From contig NZ_WXVV01000002.1 in assembly GCF_013433315.1 (NCBI RefSeq), positions 310,001-374,000 of the forward strand: a DNA stretch of 64,000 bases, written 5' to 3'. The translations under genes were made by a program, and so were the position numbers. Numbering within the stretch: position 1 is the first letter of the stretch; the number at the start of each line of letters is the position of its first letter. This DNA comes from Pseudomonas crudilactis (GTDB taxonomy: Bacteria; Pseudomonadota; Gammaproteobacteria; Pseudomonadales; Pseudomonadaceae). The notes beneath the pieces are model-generated. The model was given only the letters and a program-made list of their open reading frames with translations. It was not told the origin of the DNA and searched no databases. Shown here piece by piece: positions 1 through 10,404 of this stretch.

Positions 1-1084
1 TGAACATGGCCGATTCCAGGAAGATCTGACCGTCGGTGATGGAAATCACGTTGGTCGGAACGAACGCGGAAACGTCGCCAGCCTGGGTTTCGATGATCGG
101 CAGTGCGGTCAGGGAACCGGTTTTGCCGGTCACTGCGCCGTTGGTGAACTTCTCTACGTATTCTTCCGAAACGCGGGATGCGCGCTCCAGCAGACGGGAG
201 TGGAGATAGAACACGTCGCCTGGGTAAGCTTCACGGCCTGGTGGACGGCGCAGCAGCAGGGAAATCTGGCGGTAAGCCACTGCTTGCTTGGACAGATCGT
301 CATAAACGATCAGCGCGTCTTCACCGCGGTCGCGGAAGAATTCACCCATGGTGCAACCGGAGTACGGTGCCAGGAATTGCAGCGCAGGAGATTCCGAAGC
401 ACTGGCAGCCACGATGATCGTGTTGGCCAGGGCGCCGTTTTCTTCCAGCTTGCGAACAACGTTGGCGATGGTCGATTGTTTCTGACCAATAGCTACGTAG
501 ACGCAGAAAATGCCGCTGTCTTTCTGGTTGATGATCGCGTCGATCGCCAGAGCGGTTTTACCGATCTGACGGTCACCGATGATCAGCTCACGCTGGCCAC
601 GGCCGACAGGGATCATGGCATCGACAGCCTTGTAGCCAGTCTGTACAGGCTGGTCTACCGACTTACGCCAGATCACGCCCGGAGCAACTTTCTCGACCGC
701 GTCGGTCTCGGTGTTGCCCAGTGGACCTTTGCCGTCAACAGGGTTACCCAGTGCGTCGACTACGCGACCCAGCAGTTCCTTACCAACCGGAACTTCGAGG
801 ATGCGACCGGTGCACTTGGCGCTCATGCCTTCAGCCAGAGACTGGTAAGCGCCCAGTACAACGGCACCTACGGAGTCTTGCTCCAGGTTGAGGGCCATAC
901 CGTAGACGCCGCCCGGAAACTCGATCATCTCGCCGTACATTACGTCGGCCAGACCGTGAATCCGCACGATGCCGTCAGATACGCTGACGACAGTGCCTTC
1001 GTTACGGGCTTGGGAGGTCACATCGAGCTTGTCGATGCGGCCCTTGATAATTTCACTTATTTCGGAAGGATTGAGTTGCTGCAT
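1..1084 (-). CDS. atpA: ATP synthase F1 subunit alpha (3' part cut by window edge)
   Basis: Non-catalytic alpha subunit of the F1 sector of F-type ATP synthase, on the cytoplasmic face of the inner membrane. About 361 of the usual roughly 514 codons are present; the C-terminal part lies outside the window. The reading begins [16 protein letters not shown] at the ATG complementary to 1082-1084. The nucleotide-binding P-loop GDRQIGKT is at residues 170-177 and a Walker B-like LIVYDD follows. It lies 21 bases after atpH in the leftward atpI-B-E-F-H-A operon; atpG, atpD and atpC should continue to the left. A long open frame on the opposite strand over this gene is a shadow of its codon bias. Identification is secure. 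Confidence 0.97.
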   Translation of the reverse strand, partial: MQQLNPSEISEIIKGRIDKLDVTSQARNEGTVVSVSDGIVRIHGLADVMYGEMIEFPGGVYGMALNLEQDSVGAVVLGAYQSLAEGMSAKCTGRILEVPVGKELLGRVVDALGNPVDGKGPLGNTETDAVEKVAPGVIWRKSVDQPVQTGYKAVDAMIPVGRGQRELIIGDRQIGKTALAIDAIINQKDSGIFCVYVAIGQKQSTIANVVRKLEENGALANTIIVAASASESPALQFLAPYSGCTMGEFFRDRGEDALIVYDDLSKQAVAYRQISLLLRRPPGREAYPGDVFYLHSRLLERASRVSEEYVEKFTNGAVTGKTGSLTALPIIETQAGDVSAFVPTNVISITDGQIFLESAMF

Positions 1085-1105
1085 TGCTCTGCTGCCCCTT
1101 CAAAC

Positions 1106-1642
1106 TCAAGATTTCAATGCTTCGGCAAGTTTCGCGATTTTGCCGCGAATCGAGCCATCGATAACCAGGTCGCCGGCGCGGATAACGACACCACCTATAA
1201 GGGCAGCATCCTCCGCAACTTGCAGGCGCACTTCCCGGTTGAGTCGTGCACTGAGAACCTTGGCGAGTTTGTCTTGCTGTTCTTGGTTCAATGCAAAAGC
1301 ACTGGTCACTTCAACGTCTACCGACTTCTCTTGTTCGGCCTTGTACAGGTCGAAAAGAGCGGCAATCTCCGGCAGAAGCGGGAGACGGTCGTTTTCGGCA
1401 ACGACATTGATGAAGTTCTGTGCCTTGGCATCAAACTTGTCGCCGCACACGTCAATAAACGTGGCGGCCTTTTCTGCGCTCGTCAGTCGCGGGGCCTTGA
1501 GCACGCGCTGCATGGTGTCGTCTTGCGACACCGCTGCAGCCAGGCCGAGCATGGCTGACCAATTGGCCAGTTGCTGGTGGGCCTGAGCGTGCTCGAAGGC
1601 CGCCTTAGCGTAAGGTCGGGCCAACGTGGTCAGTTCTGCCAT
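1106..1642 (-). CDS. atpH: ATP synthase F1 subunit delta
   Basis: Delta subunit (OSCP type), which ties the peripheral stalk (b dimer) to the top of the F1 head. The product is 178 residues, the normal size for proteobacterial AtpH, and starts [19 protein letters not shown], a typical N-terminal helical domain. The C-terminal half has the conserved [20 protein letters not shown] segment seen near the end of the family. It sits between atpF (12 bases upstream) and atpA (21 bases downstream), in the invariant order of this operon, so it is presumably co-transcribed with them. Nothing is unusual about it. Confidence 0.97.
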   Translation of the reverse strand: MAELTTLARPYAKAAFEHAQAHQQLANWSAMLGLAAAVSQDDTMQRVLKAPRLTSAEKAATFIDVCGDKFDAKAQNFINVVAENDRLPLLPEIAALFDLYKAEQEKSVDVEVTSAFALNQEQQDKLAKVLSARLNREVRLQVAEDAALIGGVVIRAGDLVIDGSIRGKIAKLAEALKS

Positions 1643-1654
1643 GATCGCCCTCGC

Positions 1655-2125
1655 TTAGATTTCAGCAGCCAGTTGGTTAACCAGCTCTGCGTGCGCGTTT
1701 TGATCGATTGTGGCACCCAGGATCTTCTCGGCGCCGCCGACAGCCAGCAAACCCACTTGGGCGCGCAGCTTGTCTTTGACACTGTTCAGTTCCTGTTCGA
1801 TCTCGGCTTGAGCCTGAACCTTCACACGGTCAGCGTCGACACGGGCCTTTTCAACGGCCTCTTCGACAATCTGGTTACCGCGTTTCTTGGCTTGCTCGAT
1901 GATTTCAGCTGCCTGAGCTTTCGCTTCGCGCAGTTGCTGACCCGCTTTTTCTTGGGCCAACTCCAGGTCGCGAGCTGCACGGCTGGCAGCGTCCAGACCA
2001 TCAGCGATCTTCTTTTGACGTTCGTGCAGAGCAGCGATGACCGGAGGCCATACATACTTCATGCAGAACAGTACAAAAATCAGGAACGCAACGGACTGGC
2101 CAATCAGGGTCGCATTAATGTTCAC
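1655..2125 (-). CDS. atpF: ATP synthase F0 subunit b
   Basis: Subunit b, which dimerises to form the peripheral stalk linking the membrane F0 part to delta/F1. The protein has 156 residues, as in other gammaproteobacteria. Residues about 5-25 form the single N-terminal membrane helix ([20 protein letters not shown]), followed by a long charged, alanine-rich helix of coiled-coil character (for example [19 protein letters not shown]) and a delta-binding C terminus. It lies between atpE and atpH in the leftward operon. Confidence 0.97.
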   Translation of the reverse strand: MNINATLIGQSVAFLIFVLFCMKYVWPPVIAALHERQKKIADGLDAASRAARDLELAQEKAGQQLREAKAQAAEIIEQAKKRGNQIVEEAVEKARVDADRVKVQAQAEIEQELNSVKDKLRAQVGLLAVGGAEKILGATIDQNAHAELVNQLAAEI

Positions 2126-2184
2126 GCCAACACCTCGCAGTTACGTTGTCCATCACATCAAATTACTCGGAAGAATCCGGGTAA

Positions 2185-2457
<273 letters not shown>

Positions 2458-2529
2458 TTACGTCGTATGGTTTAGGTTTTTTAGATTAAAGCGGTAAAAC
2501 AAATCGTTTCAGGTGCCCTGTGAAGAGCC

Positions 2530-2551
2530 CCTTCCCGTTTGACCGGGAAGG
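2530..2551 (-). other. Hairpin in the atpB-atpE intergenic gap
   Basis: An 8-bp perfect inverted repeat (ccttcccg at 2530-2537, cgggaagg at 2544-2551) with a 6-base loop lies in the 133-base gap between atpB and atpE. There is no strong U-tract, so full termination looks unlikely. Inference: an mRNA processing or stabilising structure helping to raise atpE expression over atpB. No direct proof in the sequence. Confidence 0.4.
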
Positions 2552-2575
2552 ACATCAGACTAGTCGAGACTGGTC

Positions 2576-3872
<1,297 letters not shown>

Positions 3873-4017
3873 TATTGCTCTCCAATGGTCGGCTGCCAGA
3901 ATTCAATAACTTGGCATAATTTGTGCCGACAAAATGCGCGCAGAGTATAGGGGCGGTTCTGCCCCTATTCAACTGTCAGGTAGTGATTTCCGACTGCGCG
4001 CTACATGAGGAAATGTT

Positions 4018-4890
4018 TCAGCGGATGTGTGCGAGCACACCTTGAAGCTCATCGAGGGAGTTGTAACCGATCACCAACTGCCCTTTTCCCTTCTTGCCGT
4101 GGCGAATCTGCACCGCAGAGCCTAGGCGCTCGGCCAGACGCTGTTCGAGACGGGCGATATCCGGGTCGGGTTTGGATGCTTCCACAGGCTCCGGTTTTCC
4201 ACTCAACCACTGGCGAACCAGTGCCTCGGTTTGGCGCACAGTCAGGCCGCGTGCGACAACATGTCGCGCCCCTTCCACCTGCTGATTGTCCGGCAGACCG
4301 AGCAAAGCACGGGCATGGCCCATTTCCAGGTCGCCGTGGGACAGCATGGTCTTGATGACTTCCGGCAATGCAATAAGCCGCAACAGGTTAGCCACAGTGA
4401 CGCGGGACTTACCCACAGCCTCGGCAACCTGCTGTTGAGTCAGCTGGAATTCCTGCTGCAAACGCTGCAGGGCCACCGCCTCTTCGATCGGGTTGAGATC
4501 TTCACGCTGGATGTTCTCGATCAGCGCAATGGCAATTGCGGTTTCATCCGGTACATCGCGGACCATCGCCGGGATGGTTTCCTGCCCGGCTTGCTGGCTC
4601 GCGCGCCAGCGGCGTTCACCGGCGATGATCTCAAAGCGGCCACCGCCAATCGGGCGCACCACGATCGGCTGCATCACCCCTTGCGCCTTGATCGACGCTG
4701 CCAGTTCTTCCAGCGCCTGCGGATCCATGTCCCGGCGCGGCTGGTACTTGCCGCGCTGCAGCAAGTCCAACGGCAAGTGCTGCAATTCACGGGTGTCAGC
4801 TTGCGCGGCTTGTTCTTCCAGCGCGCTGACGGTCGGACCACTCAGCAGTGCATCCAGTCCACGTCCGAGACCTCGTTTCTTGACGGCCAT
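4018..4890 (-). CDS. parB: Chromosome partitioning protein ParB (CTP-dependent clamp)
   Basis: Centromere-binding protein that loads at parS sites, spreads as a CTP-dependent sliding clamp and works with ParA and SMC in origin segregation. The 290-residue protein has an N-terminal ParA-interacting segment (MAVKKRGLGRGLDALLS), the CTP-binding motif GERRWRA at residues 91-97, a central helix-turn-helix (around 154-175, TQQQVAEAVGKSRVTVANLL) and a C-terminal dimerisation region. It is 9 bases downstream of parA, in one leftward unit with parA and probably rsmG and mnmG. A perfect candidate target site lies in recF at 21115-21130. Confidence 0.97.
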   Translation of the reverse strand: MAVKKRGLGRGLDALLSGPTVSALEEQAAQADTRELQHLPLDLLQRGKYQPRRDMDPQALEELAASIKAQGVMQPIVVRPIGGGRFEIIAGERRWRASQQAGQETIPAMVRDVPDETAIAIALIENIQREDLNPIEEAVALQRLQQEFQLTQQQVAEAVGKSRVTVANLLRLIALPEVIKTMLSHGDLEMGHARALLGLPDNQQVEGARHVVARGLTVRQTEALVRQWLSGKPEPVEASKPDPDIARLEQRLAERLGSAVQIRHGKKGKGQLVIGYNSLDELQGVLAHIR

Positions 4891-4899
4891 GGGAATTCC

Positions 4900-5697
4900 T
4901 TAAGTTGCCTGAGCGGCGGCGATGCGTGAATTTTTGCGCTGACGACGAACCATCTCGCCGGCCAGGGCCAGATAAGCCAGGGCGCCACGCGATTGTTTGT
5001 CGTAGGCCAGCGCCGGCATGCCGTAGCTCGGCGCTTCGGCCAGACGGATGTTGCGCGGGATCACCGTGTCGTAGAGCTGCTCGCCGAAGTGTTCCTTGAG
5101 CTGCGCCGAAACGTCGTTCATCAGGCTCAGGCGCGGGTCATACATGGTTCGCAGCAGGCCTTCGACTTTCAGGTTCGGATTGAGCAATTCAGCGATGCGC
5201 TTGATGTTATCCACAAGGTCGCTCAAGCCTTCGAGCGCGAAGTACTCGCACTGCATGGGGATAATCACCCCGTCAGCGGCGACCAGTGCGTTCAGCGTGA
5301 GCATCGACAGCGACGGCGGGCAGTCGATCAGAATGTAATCGTAGTTTTCACGGATCGGCGCCAGCGCGCTGCGCAGACGGCTTTCCTTCATCTGCATTTC
5401 CAGCAGCACCACTTCGGCCGCCGTCAAATCGCGGTTGGCCGGCAGCAGTTGGTAACCGCCGTGCTCGGAATAGTGCATGGCCTGGGCCAGATCGCATTCG
5501 CCGATCAGCAGGTCGTAGACCGAATTTTCCAGGCCGTGTTTATCCACACCGCTACCCATGGTGGCGTTGCCCTGTGGATCGAGATCGATCAACAGCACCC
5601 GGCGCTTGGTTGCGACCAGGGATGCTGCGAGGTTGATGCAGGTGGTGGTCTTGCCCACACCACCCTTTTGGTTCGCTATCGCGAATACCTTAGCCAT
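4900..5697 (-). CDS. parA: Chromosome partitioning ATPase ParA (Soj)
   Basis: Walker-type ATPase that forms ATP-dependent dimers on the nucleoid and moves ParB-parS complexes apart. I chose the ATG at 5695-5697, giving MAKVFAIANQKGGVGKTTTC; an upstream in-frame ATG at 5715 would add only six residues that the family lacks. The deviant Walker A motif KGGVGKTT is at residues 11-18, and the Walker B-type DYILIDCPPSLSML follows in the middle of the protein. Length 265 residues, normal for chromosomal ParA. Two perfect DnaA boxes (5207-5215, 5540-5548) fall inside the coding sequence. Confidence 0.96.
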   Translation of the reverse strand: MAKVFAIANQKGGVGKTTTCINLAASLVATKRRVLLIDLDPQGNATMGSGVDKHGLENSVYDLLIGECDLAQAMHYSEHGGYQLLPANRDLTAAEVVLLEMQMKESRLRSALAPIRENYDYILIDCPPSLSMLTLNALVAADGVIIPMQCEYFALEGLSDLVDNIKRIAELLNPNLKVEGLLRTMYDPRLSLMNDVSAQLKEHFGEQLYDTVIPRNIRLAEAPSYGMPALAYDKQSRGALAYLALAGEMVRRQRKNSRIAAAQAT

Positions 5698-5715
5698 TCT
5701 TGCTTGTGTTCCCAA

Positions 5716-6360
5716 TCATGCCGTGCGGCGCAGTATCAGCAGATGGCGTTGGCCTTGGCAACCGGGTACGGCCAGGGCGTGTTCGCTATCGAGTTTGAAG
5801 TCTGCCGGCAATGCTACCAGCTCATCGGCCGGATGAACGCCCTTCATTGCCAGCCAGCGTGTATCTGCATCGCCCAAGTGGCGAGTCCAGTTGGTGAAGT
5901 TCTCCATACTGCTGAACGCCCGGGAAATGATCCCGTTGAACGGTTGCGCAGGCTGGAAGGCTTCGACACGACTGTGGATAACTTGCAGGTTATCCAGTTT
6001 GAGTTCGAGTTTGACCTGGGTCAGGAAGCGGGTTTTCTTGCCGTTGCTGTCCAGACAGGTCACTTGCGAATCCGGATACAGAATCGCCAACGGGATCCCC
6101 GGCATACCGCCGCCACTGCCGACGTCGAGCCAGCGACCGTTTTCGATGAACGACATCACGCTCAGACTATCGAGCAAGTGTCGCGAAACCATTTCGTCCG
6201 GATCGCGCACAGCGGTCAGGTTGTAGGCCTGGTTCCATTTGATCAACAGGGCCAGATAACCCAGCAGCAGTTCGTGCTGGGTTTCAGTGAGATTGACACC
6301 GAGCTCGCGGGCTCCTGTGGATAACTCTTCGGCGTGTTGCGAAGTGACCTTAGAACTCAA
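5716..6360 (-). CDS. rsmG: 16S rRNA (guanine(527)-N7)-methyltransferase RsmG
   Basis: Methylates G527 of 16S rRNA with SAM (formerly GidB); loss is known to give low-level streptomycin resistance in several bacteria. The protein is 214 residues with the class I SAM motif [17 protein letters not shown] at about 77-93. The start ATG overlaps the stop of mnmG by four bases (6357-6360), so the two genes are translationally coupled. Two perfect DnaA boxes (5973-5981 and 6316-6324) are inside the coding sequence. Confidence 0.96.
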   Translation of the reverse strand: MSSKVTSQHAEELSTGARELGVNLTETQHELLLGYLALLIKWNQAYNLTAVRDPDEMVSRHLLDSLSVMSFIENGRWLDVGSGGGMPGIPLAILYPDSQVTCLDSNGKKTRFLTQVKLELKLDNLQVIHSRVEAFQPAQPFNGIISRAFSSMENFTNWTRHLGDADTRWLAMKGVHPADELVALPADFKLDSEHALAVPGCQGQRHLLILRRTA

Positions 6361-8258
6361 GCGCTTTGCTCCAACTGACGGCCCGCGCCGCGTTTTTTCA
6401 AGTGAATCATCAATAGCGAAATCGCTGCCGGGGTCACACCCGGGATCCGCGAAGCCTGGCCCAGCGTCTCTGGTCGAGTCGCGCCGAGCTTGCTCTGGAT
6501 CTCCTTGGAGAGACCGGAAATGTTGGTGTAATCGATATCCACAGGCAACTTCGTGTCTTCACTGGCGCGCAGACGGGCAATTTCGTCCTGTTGACGATCA
6601 ATGTAACCGGCGTATTTGGTTTTGATTTCAACCTGCTCGGCGACCTGTGGATCTTCGGCGCCATTGCCGGTCACTTCGACCAGACCAGCGTAGTCGATTT
6701 CCGGACGGCTCAAGAGGTTGAGCAAGTTGTATTCGTGGGTCAACGGCGTACCGAACTTCTCGGCAATCGCATCGCCCTGCTGCGTATTCGGGCGAACCCA
6801 AGTGCTTTTCAGACGCTGCTCTTCCAGCTCGATGCTTTCGCGTTTCTTGCAGAAGGCCGCCCAACGCGCGTCATCGACCAGACCGAGCTCGCGACCTTTT
6901 TCGGTCAGACGCAGGTCGGCGTTGTCCTCGCGCAGAATCAGGCGGTACTCGGCACGGGAAGTGAACATGCGGTACGGCTCTTGGGTGCCGAGGGTGATCA
7001 GGTCGTCGACCAACACGCCGATGTACGCTTCATCGCGACGCGGGCACCAGGCTTCTTTGCCCTTGGCGCGCAGTGCAGCATTGGCGCCGGCGAGCAAACC
7101 TTGGGCGCCGGCTTCTTCGTAACCGGTGGTGCCGTTGATTTGTCCGGCAAAGAACAGACCGCCGATGACTTTGGTTTCCAGGCTGTACTTCAGATCACGC
7201 GGATCGAAGTAGTCGTACTCGATGGCATAGCCCGGACGCACGATGTGCGCGTTTTCCATGCCGCGGATCGATTGCACGATCTGCAATTGCACGTCGAACG
7301 GCAAGCTTGTGGATATCCCGTTCGGGTACAGCTCATGGGTGGTCAAACCTTCCGGTTCGATAAACACCTGATGGCTTTCCTTGTCGGCAAAGCGGTGGAT
7401 CTTGTCTTCGATCGACGGGCAATAGCGCGGGCCGATGCCTTCGATTTCACCGGCAGCGGAATACATCGGCGAACGATCAAGGTTCGCAGCAATGATTTCG
7501 TGGGTGCGGGCGTTGGTGTGAGTAATCCAGCAGCTGACCTGGCGTGGATGCTGTTCTTTGTTGCCCATGAACGACATCACCGGGATCGGCGTATCGCCGG
7601 GTTGCTCGGTCATCACCGAGAAATCCACAGACTTGCCGTCGATACGCGGCGGTGTGCCGGTTTTCAGGCGACCGACACGCAGTGGCAGTTCACGCAGACG
7701 GTGAGCCAGTGCAATCGATGGCGGATCACCGGCGCGGCCGCCGGAAAAATTCTGCAAACCGATGTGGATAAGTCCGCCGAGGAACGTACCGGTGGTCAAC
7801 ACCACGGAATCGGCGAAGAAACGCAGACCCATTTGCGTGACAACACCACGGACTTGTTCCTGCTCGACGATCAGGTCATCAGCAGCTTGTTGAAATATCC
7901 ACAGGTTCGGCTGGTTTTCGAGGATTTCGCGGACAGCGGCCTTGTACAGAATCCGGTCAGCTTGCGCACGGGTCGCCCGTACGGCTGGGCCTTTGCGGCT
8001 GTTCAACACGCGAAACTGGATGCCGCCCAAATCGGTAGCTGTGGCCATCGCCCCGCCGAGGGCATCGATTTCCTTGACCAGATGGCTTTTGCCAATGCCA
8101 CCGATGGCCGGGTTGCAACTCATGGCACCGAGGGTTTCCACGTTATGCGTCAGCAACAGGGTTTTTGCCCCCATACGTGCTGAGGCCAGTGCTGCCTCGG
8201 TACCGGCATGACCGCCGCCGATGACGATCACTTCAAAACGGGAAGGGAAATCCACCAC
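6357..8258 (-). CDS. mnmG: tRNA uridine-5-carboxymethylaminomethyl enzyme MnmG (GidA)
   Basis: FAD-dependent partner of MnmE, installing cmnm5 groups on wobble U34 of several tRNAs. It has the N-terminal dinucleotide fold with GGGHAGTE at residues 14-21, the [14 protein letters not shown] motif and the family segment [13 protein letters not shown]. Length is 633 residues if translation starts at the GTG of 8256-8258, or 632 from the adjacent GTG at 8253-8255; the second has better spacing from the AGG ribosome-binding sequence. In E. coli transcription of this gene affects the nearby origin; here it reads away from the origin-like region at 8399-8700. Perfect DnaA box at 7763-7771. Confidence 0.96.
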   Translation of the reverse strand: MVDFPSRFEVIVIGGGHAGTEAALASARMGAKTLLLTHNVETLGAMSCNPAIGGIGKSHLVKEIDALGGAMATATDLGGIQFRVLNSRKGPAVRATRAQADRILYKAAVREILENQPNLWIFQQAADDLIVEQEQVRGVVTQMGLRFFADSVVLTTGTFLGGLIHIGLQNFSGGRAGDPPSIALAHRLRELPLRVGRLKTGTPPRIDGKSVDFSVMTEQPGDTPIPVMSFMGNKEQHPRQVSCWITHTNARTHEIIAANLDRSPMYSAAGEIEGIGPRYCPSIEDKIHRFADKESHQVFIEPEGLTTHELYPNGISTSLPFDVQLQIVQSIRGMENAHIVRPGYAIEYDYFDPRDLKYSLETKVIGGLFFAGQINGTTGYEEAGAQGLLAGANAALRAKGKEAWCPRRDEAYIGVLVDDLITLGTQEPYRMFTSRAEYRLILREDNADLRLTEKGRELGLVDDARWAAFCKKRESIELEEQRLKSTWVRPNTQQGDAIAEKFGTPLTHEYNLLNLLSRPEIDYAGLVEVTGNGAEDPQVAEQVEIKTKYAGYIDRQQDEIARLRASEDTKLPVDIDYTNISGLSKEIQSKLGATRPETLGQASRIPGVTPAAISLLMIHLKKRGAGRQLEQSA

Positions 8259-8398
8259 GCACCTCGTGCCTGCTTAAGTAGGTAATTCAGGAATAGTTTG
8301 AGATCAGGTTTTTGGACCTGGTCGGCAAGTATAGGGACTTCGCCCTTCCTAAAGAACCCTTTGCACAAAATTTAACCAGCTGTGGAGAACTCGAGGTT

Positions 8399-8700
8399 AA
8401 AAGAATAAAAAAGAGAGAAATTTATAAAACCTTTGTTTTTATGTTTATTTCTACTGAAGCACGTTTCTGTGGATAGATTGCTACAAGCCTTTATATTCAA
8501 TATGTACAGAGTTTCAAAACCCTGTGCCCATGTGCCAATGAGGCCCTTGGATAACCGCTGTAAGCCTGTGGATGAAAGGGGTGGTTATCCACAGACGGGG
8601 TTATATCCAGTTTTCAGGCCCTGTTATCAACTGCCCTTAGTGGCAGTTATTCACAGGGCTTAATCCACAGAAAATCGATAAAACGGCTTTTCCGGACGCA
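8399..8700. other. Origin-like region (oriC2 type) with DnaA boxes
   Basis: The 573-base gap between mnmG and the sigma-factor gene holds an AT-rich stretch (8399-8460) and a run of DnaA boxes: one perfect (8585-8593) and one-mismatch copies at 8468-8476, 8567-8575, 8647-8655 and 8661-8669. Its core matches the main oriC upstream of dnaA: box, then TGCCCTTAG 47 bases on, then another box 15 bases later, with the same spacings in both places. Pseudomonads are known to carry two cloned fragments with origin activity, one near dnaA and one near gidA; this is evidently the second. Whether it fires in the chromosome cannot be told from sequence. Confidence 0.8.
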
Positions 8701-8785
8701 AAAAAACGCCACGAAGGGTTCGCTGGGGACAAAGAAGCGGATGGAGGGAAGTGCGAGGGCTATTGTGAGAGAACGTAACAGGGGC

Positions 8786-8805
8786 TAATAATAGGCATTA
8801 TCATT
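8786..8805. promoter_or_regulatory. Probable Fur box upstream of the ECF sigma gene
   Basis: The sequence taataataggcattatcatt resembles the Fur consensus, being three nearly repeated AT-rich hexamers around a GC core, and ends 26 bases before the sigma-factor start codon. Iron-uptake sigma genes of this class are normally Fur-repressed, so the position fits. Not tested by any alignment. Confidence 0.6.
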
Positions 8806-8831
8806 AACTCATTAACTCGTCAGTTTTCCCC

Positions 8832-9338
8832 ATGTCCCTACCCGCCCACACTGCTGCGATCGAGCGAATCTACGAGCAACACCATTCGTGGCTATACGGG
8901 TGGCTCAAGGGAAAATTACATGACGCCTGCGATGCGGCGGATGTGGCGCATGACACGTTTGTGCGGATTCTGGCGGCGCGTAATGCTGCACAGATTCGTG
9001 ATCCACGTGATTATCTGGCGACCATTGCACGCGGTCTGGTGATTGACCGTTATAGAAGACAGGCTATCGAGGCCGCGTATTTGCGGACCCTCGCGGCTCG
9101 TCCGCAAGCCACTGTCATCAGCGAGGAAGACAAGGCGCTGATCATCGAAACCCTGGTCGCTGTGGATAAAGCCTTGGCCGGGCTCGGCGCCAGAAGCCAA
9201 CAGATCTTCACGCTCTCCCAGATCGATGGCCTGACTTATCAACAGATCGCACTGCAATTGAAGGTGTCATTGACCACGGTGAAGAAGCACATGATCCGCG
9301 CCCTGACGGAATGTGCCCTGATCATGGCGCAAAGTTGA
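8832..9338 (+). CDS. ECF sigma factor, FecI/iron-starvation type
   Basis: RNA polymerase sigma-70 factor of the extracytoplasmic-function class that in this family switches on an adjacent ferric-siderophore receptor gene. The 168-residue protein has region 2 (about 11-75; IYEQHHSWLYGWLKG and ADVAHDTFVRIL) and region 4 with a helix-turn-helix (about 115-160; GLTYQQIALQLKVSLTTVKKH). Its stop codon overlaps the start of the FecR-type gene (TGATG, 9336-9340), so they are coupled. A Fur-box-like sequence precedes it. No good ribosome-binding sequence is visible before the ATG. Closest E. coli relative by architecture is FecI. Confidence 0.93.
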   Translation: MSLPAHTAAIERIYEQHHSWLYGWLKGKLHDACDAADVAHDTFVRILAARNAAQIRDPRDYLATIARGLVIDRYRRQAIEAAYLRTLAARPQATVISEEDKALIIETLVAVDKALAGLGARSQQIFTLSQIDGLTYQQIALQLKVSLTTVKKHMIRALTECALIMAQS

Positions 9339-10285
9339 TGGCTATCGCCACCAATCGCCAGATTTTTGAAGCGGCCGCCAGTTGGTACGTGCAGTTTCAG
9401 GCGGAGCCGCCAACACTCACCGAACAAAAGGCTTGGCAGCTGTGGATAGATAGTGACCCGGCGCATCTGGCGGCGTGGAATCAGATGGAACAATTGCAGC
9501 GCCACCTCGGTACGCTGCCGCAGGATCTGAAACGTCGTGCGCTGAATACGGGTCAGCAACGTCGCCAAGTGCTGAAATTGTTGCTGCTCGCAGCGGGGAC
9601 GGGGTTCGTCGGCTGGAATGTTCAGCAACACACATCCCTGGGGAATGTCTGGGCCGACTATAAAACCGGGGTTGGCCAGCGCCGCAACATCGCGTTGGCC
9701 GACGGCAGCCAGATACAACTCAACACTGACACCGCAATTGATGTGTCTTTTGATGCGGCACATCGACTGATTCGTTTGCGCTCGGGTGAAATCCTCATTC
9801 AAACCGGCAAGCTTGGCGATCAACGGCCCTTTTTCGTCGAAACCGGGGATGGCCGGATTCAAGCACTCGGTACCCGTTTCTCCGTTCACCAGCTGTCGGG
9901 CTCTACCCGAGTTGGAGTGCTGGAAGACCGGGTCAGTGTTCAGCCCGCTGATGCATCAACGGCCGCAAGAATTCTGCAGGCAGGCGAAGGCGCCGATTTT
10001 GATCGGCAGCACATCGGGCCCGTTCATCCCTTCAAATCCTCTGAAGTGGCGTGGATCAACGGCCAATTGATCGTCCTCAATGCGCGCTTGGGTGATGTTA
10101 TTGAAGAATTGGGCCGCTATCGGAGCGGCGTTTTACATTGCGACACGCGTGCCCGGGAGCTGCGGATATCCGGGACATTCCGCCTCAATTCAACCGACGC
10201 TGTCCTGGCCAATCTTCAGGCTTCGCTGCCGATCAACGTGCGCTATTTCACTCGATACTGGGTCTCGATCAGCCACAACACTTGA
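9338..10285 (+). CDS. FecR-type transmembrane sigma-factor regulator
   Basis: Inner-membrane anti-sigma/pro-sigma protein that passes the signal from the outer-membrane transducer to the ECF sigma factor. I chose the ATG at 9338 (MAIATNRQIFEAAASW), coupled to the sigma stop; 315 residues. Residues 1-60 are the cytoplasmic sigma-binding domain (DUF4880-like, with W-rich ASWYVQF...AWQLWIDSDPAHLAAW), residues about 79-94 the single membrane helix preceded by RR (QQRRQVLKLLL), a twin-arginine-like feature known for FecR. The periplasmic FecR domain and a C-terminal STN-like region follow. It stands between its sigma factor and the receptor. Confidence 0.93.
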   Translation: MAIATNRQIFEAAASWYVQFQAEPPTLTEQKAWQLWIDSDPAHLAAWNQMEQLQRHLGTLPQDLKRRALNTGQQRRQVLKLLLLAAGTGFVGWNVQQHTSLGNVWADYKTGVGQRRNIALADGSQIQLNTDTAIDVSFDAAHRLIRLRSGEILIQTGKLGDQRPFFVETGDGRIQALGTRFSVHQLSGSTRVGVLEDRVSVQPADASTAARILQAGEGADFDRQHIGPVHPFKSSEVAWINGQLIVLNARLGDVIEELGRYRSGVLHCDTRARELRISGTFRLNSTDAVLANLQASLPINVRYFTRYWVSISHNT

Positions 10286-10394
10286 TCGAAATTTCGCCTG
10301 GAGAAAATAAATCGACAACAGGGTTATCTTTTTTTGCCCTGACCCGGCCCTACAGGTAATCGCGATAAACGCGGCTCTTTGCCACCTTCAGGGC

Positions 10395-10403
10395 TTATCC
10401 ACA
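10395..10403 (+). promoter_or_regulatory. Perfect DnaA box abutting the receptor start codon
   Basis: TTATCCACA ends one base before the ATG of the TonB-dependent receptor, in the place where a ribosome-binding sequence would sit. This is seen directly; any role of DnaA in repressing the receptor is inference. It may simply be one of the many copies of this word in the region. Confidence 0.5.
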
Positions 10404-10404
10404 C

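Noticed and set aside
200-1558. 452-residue open frame on the plus strand over atpA and atpH
   Set aside because: It is the mirror of the conserved atpA/atpH reading on the other strand; high GC third-codon bias keeps the opposite strand open. No start context or family motif.
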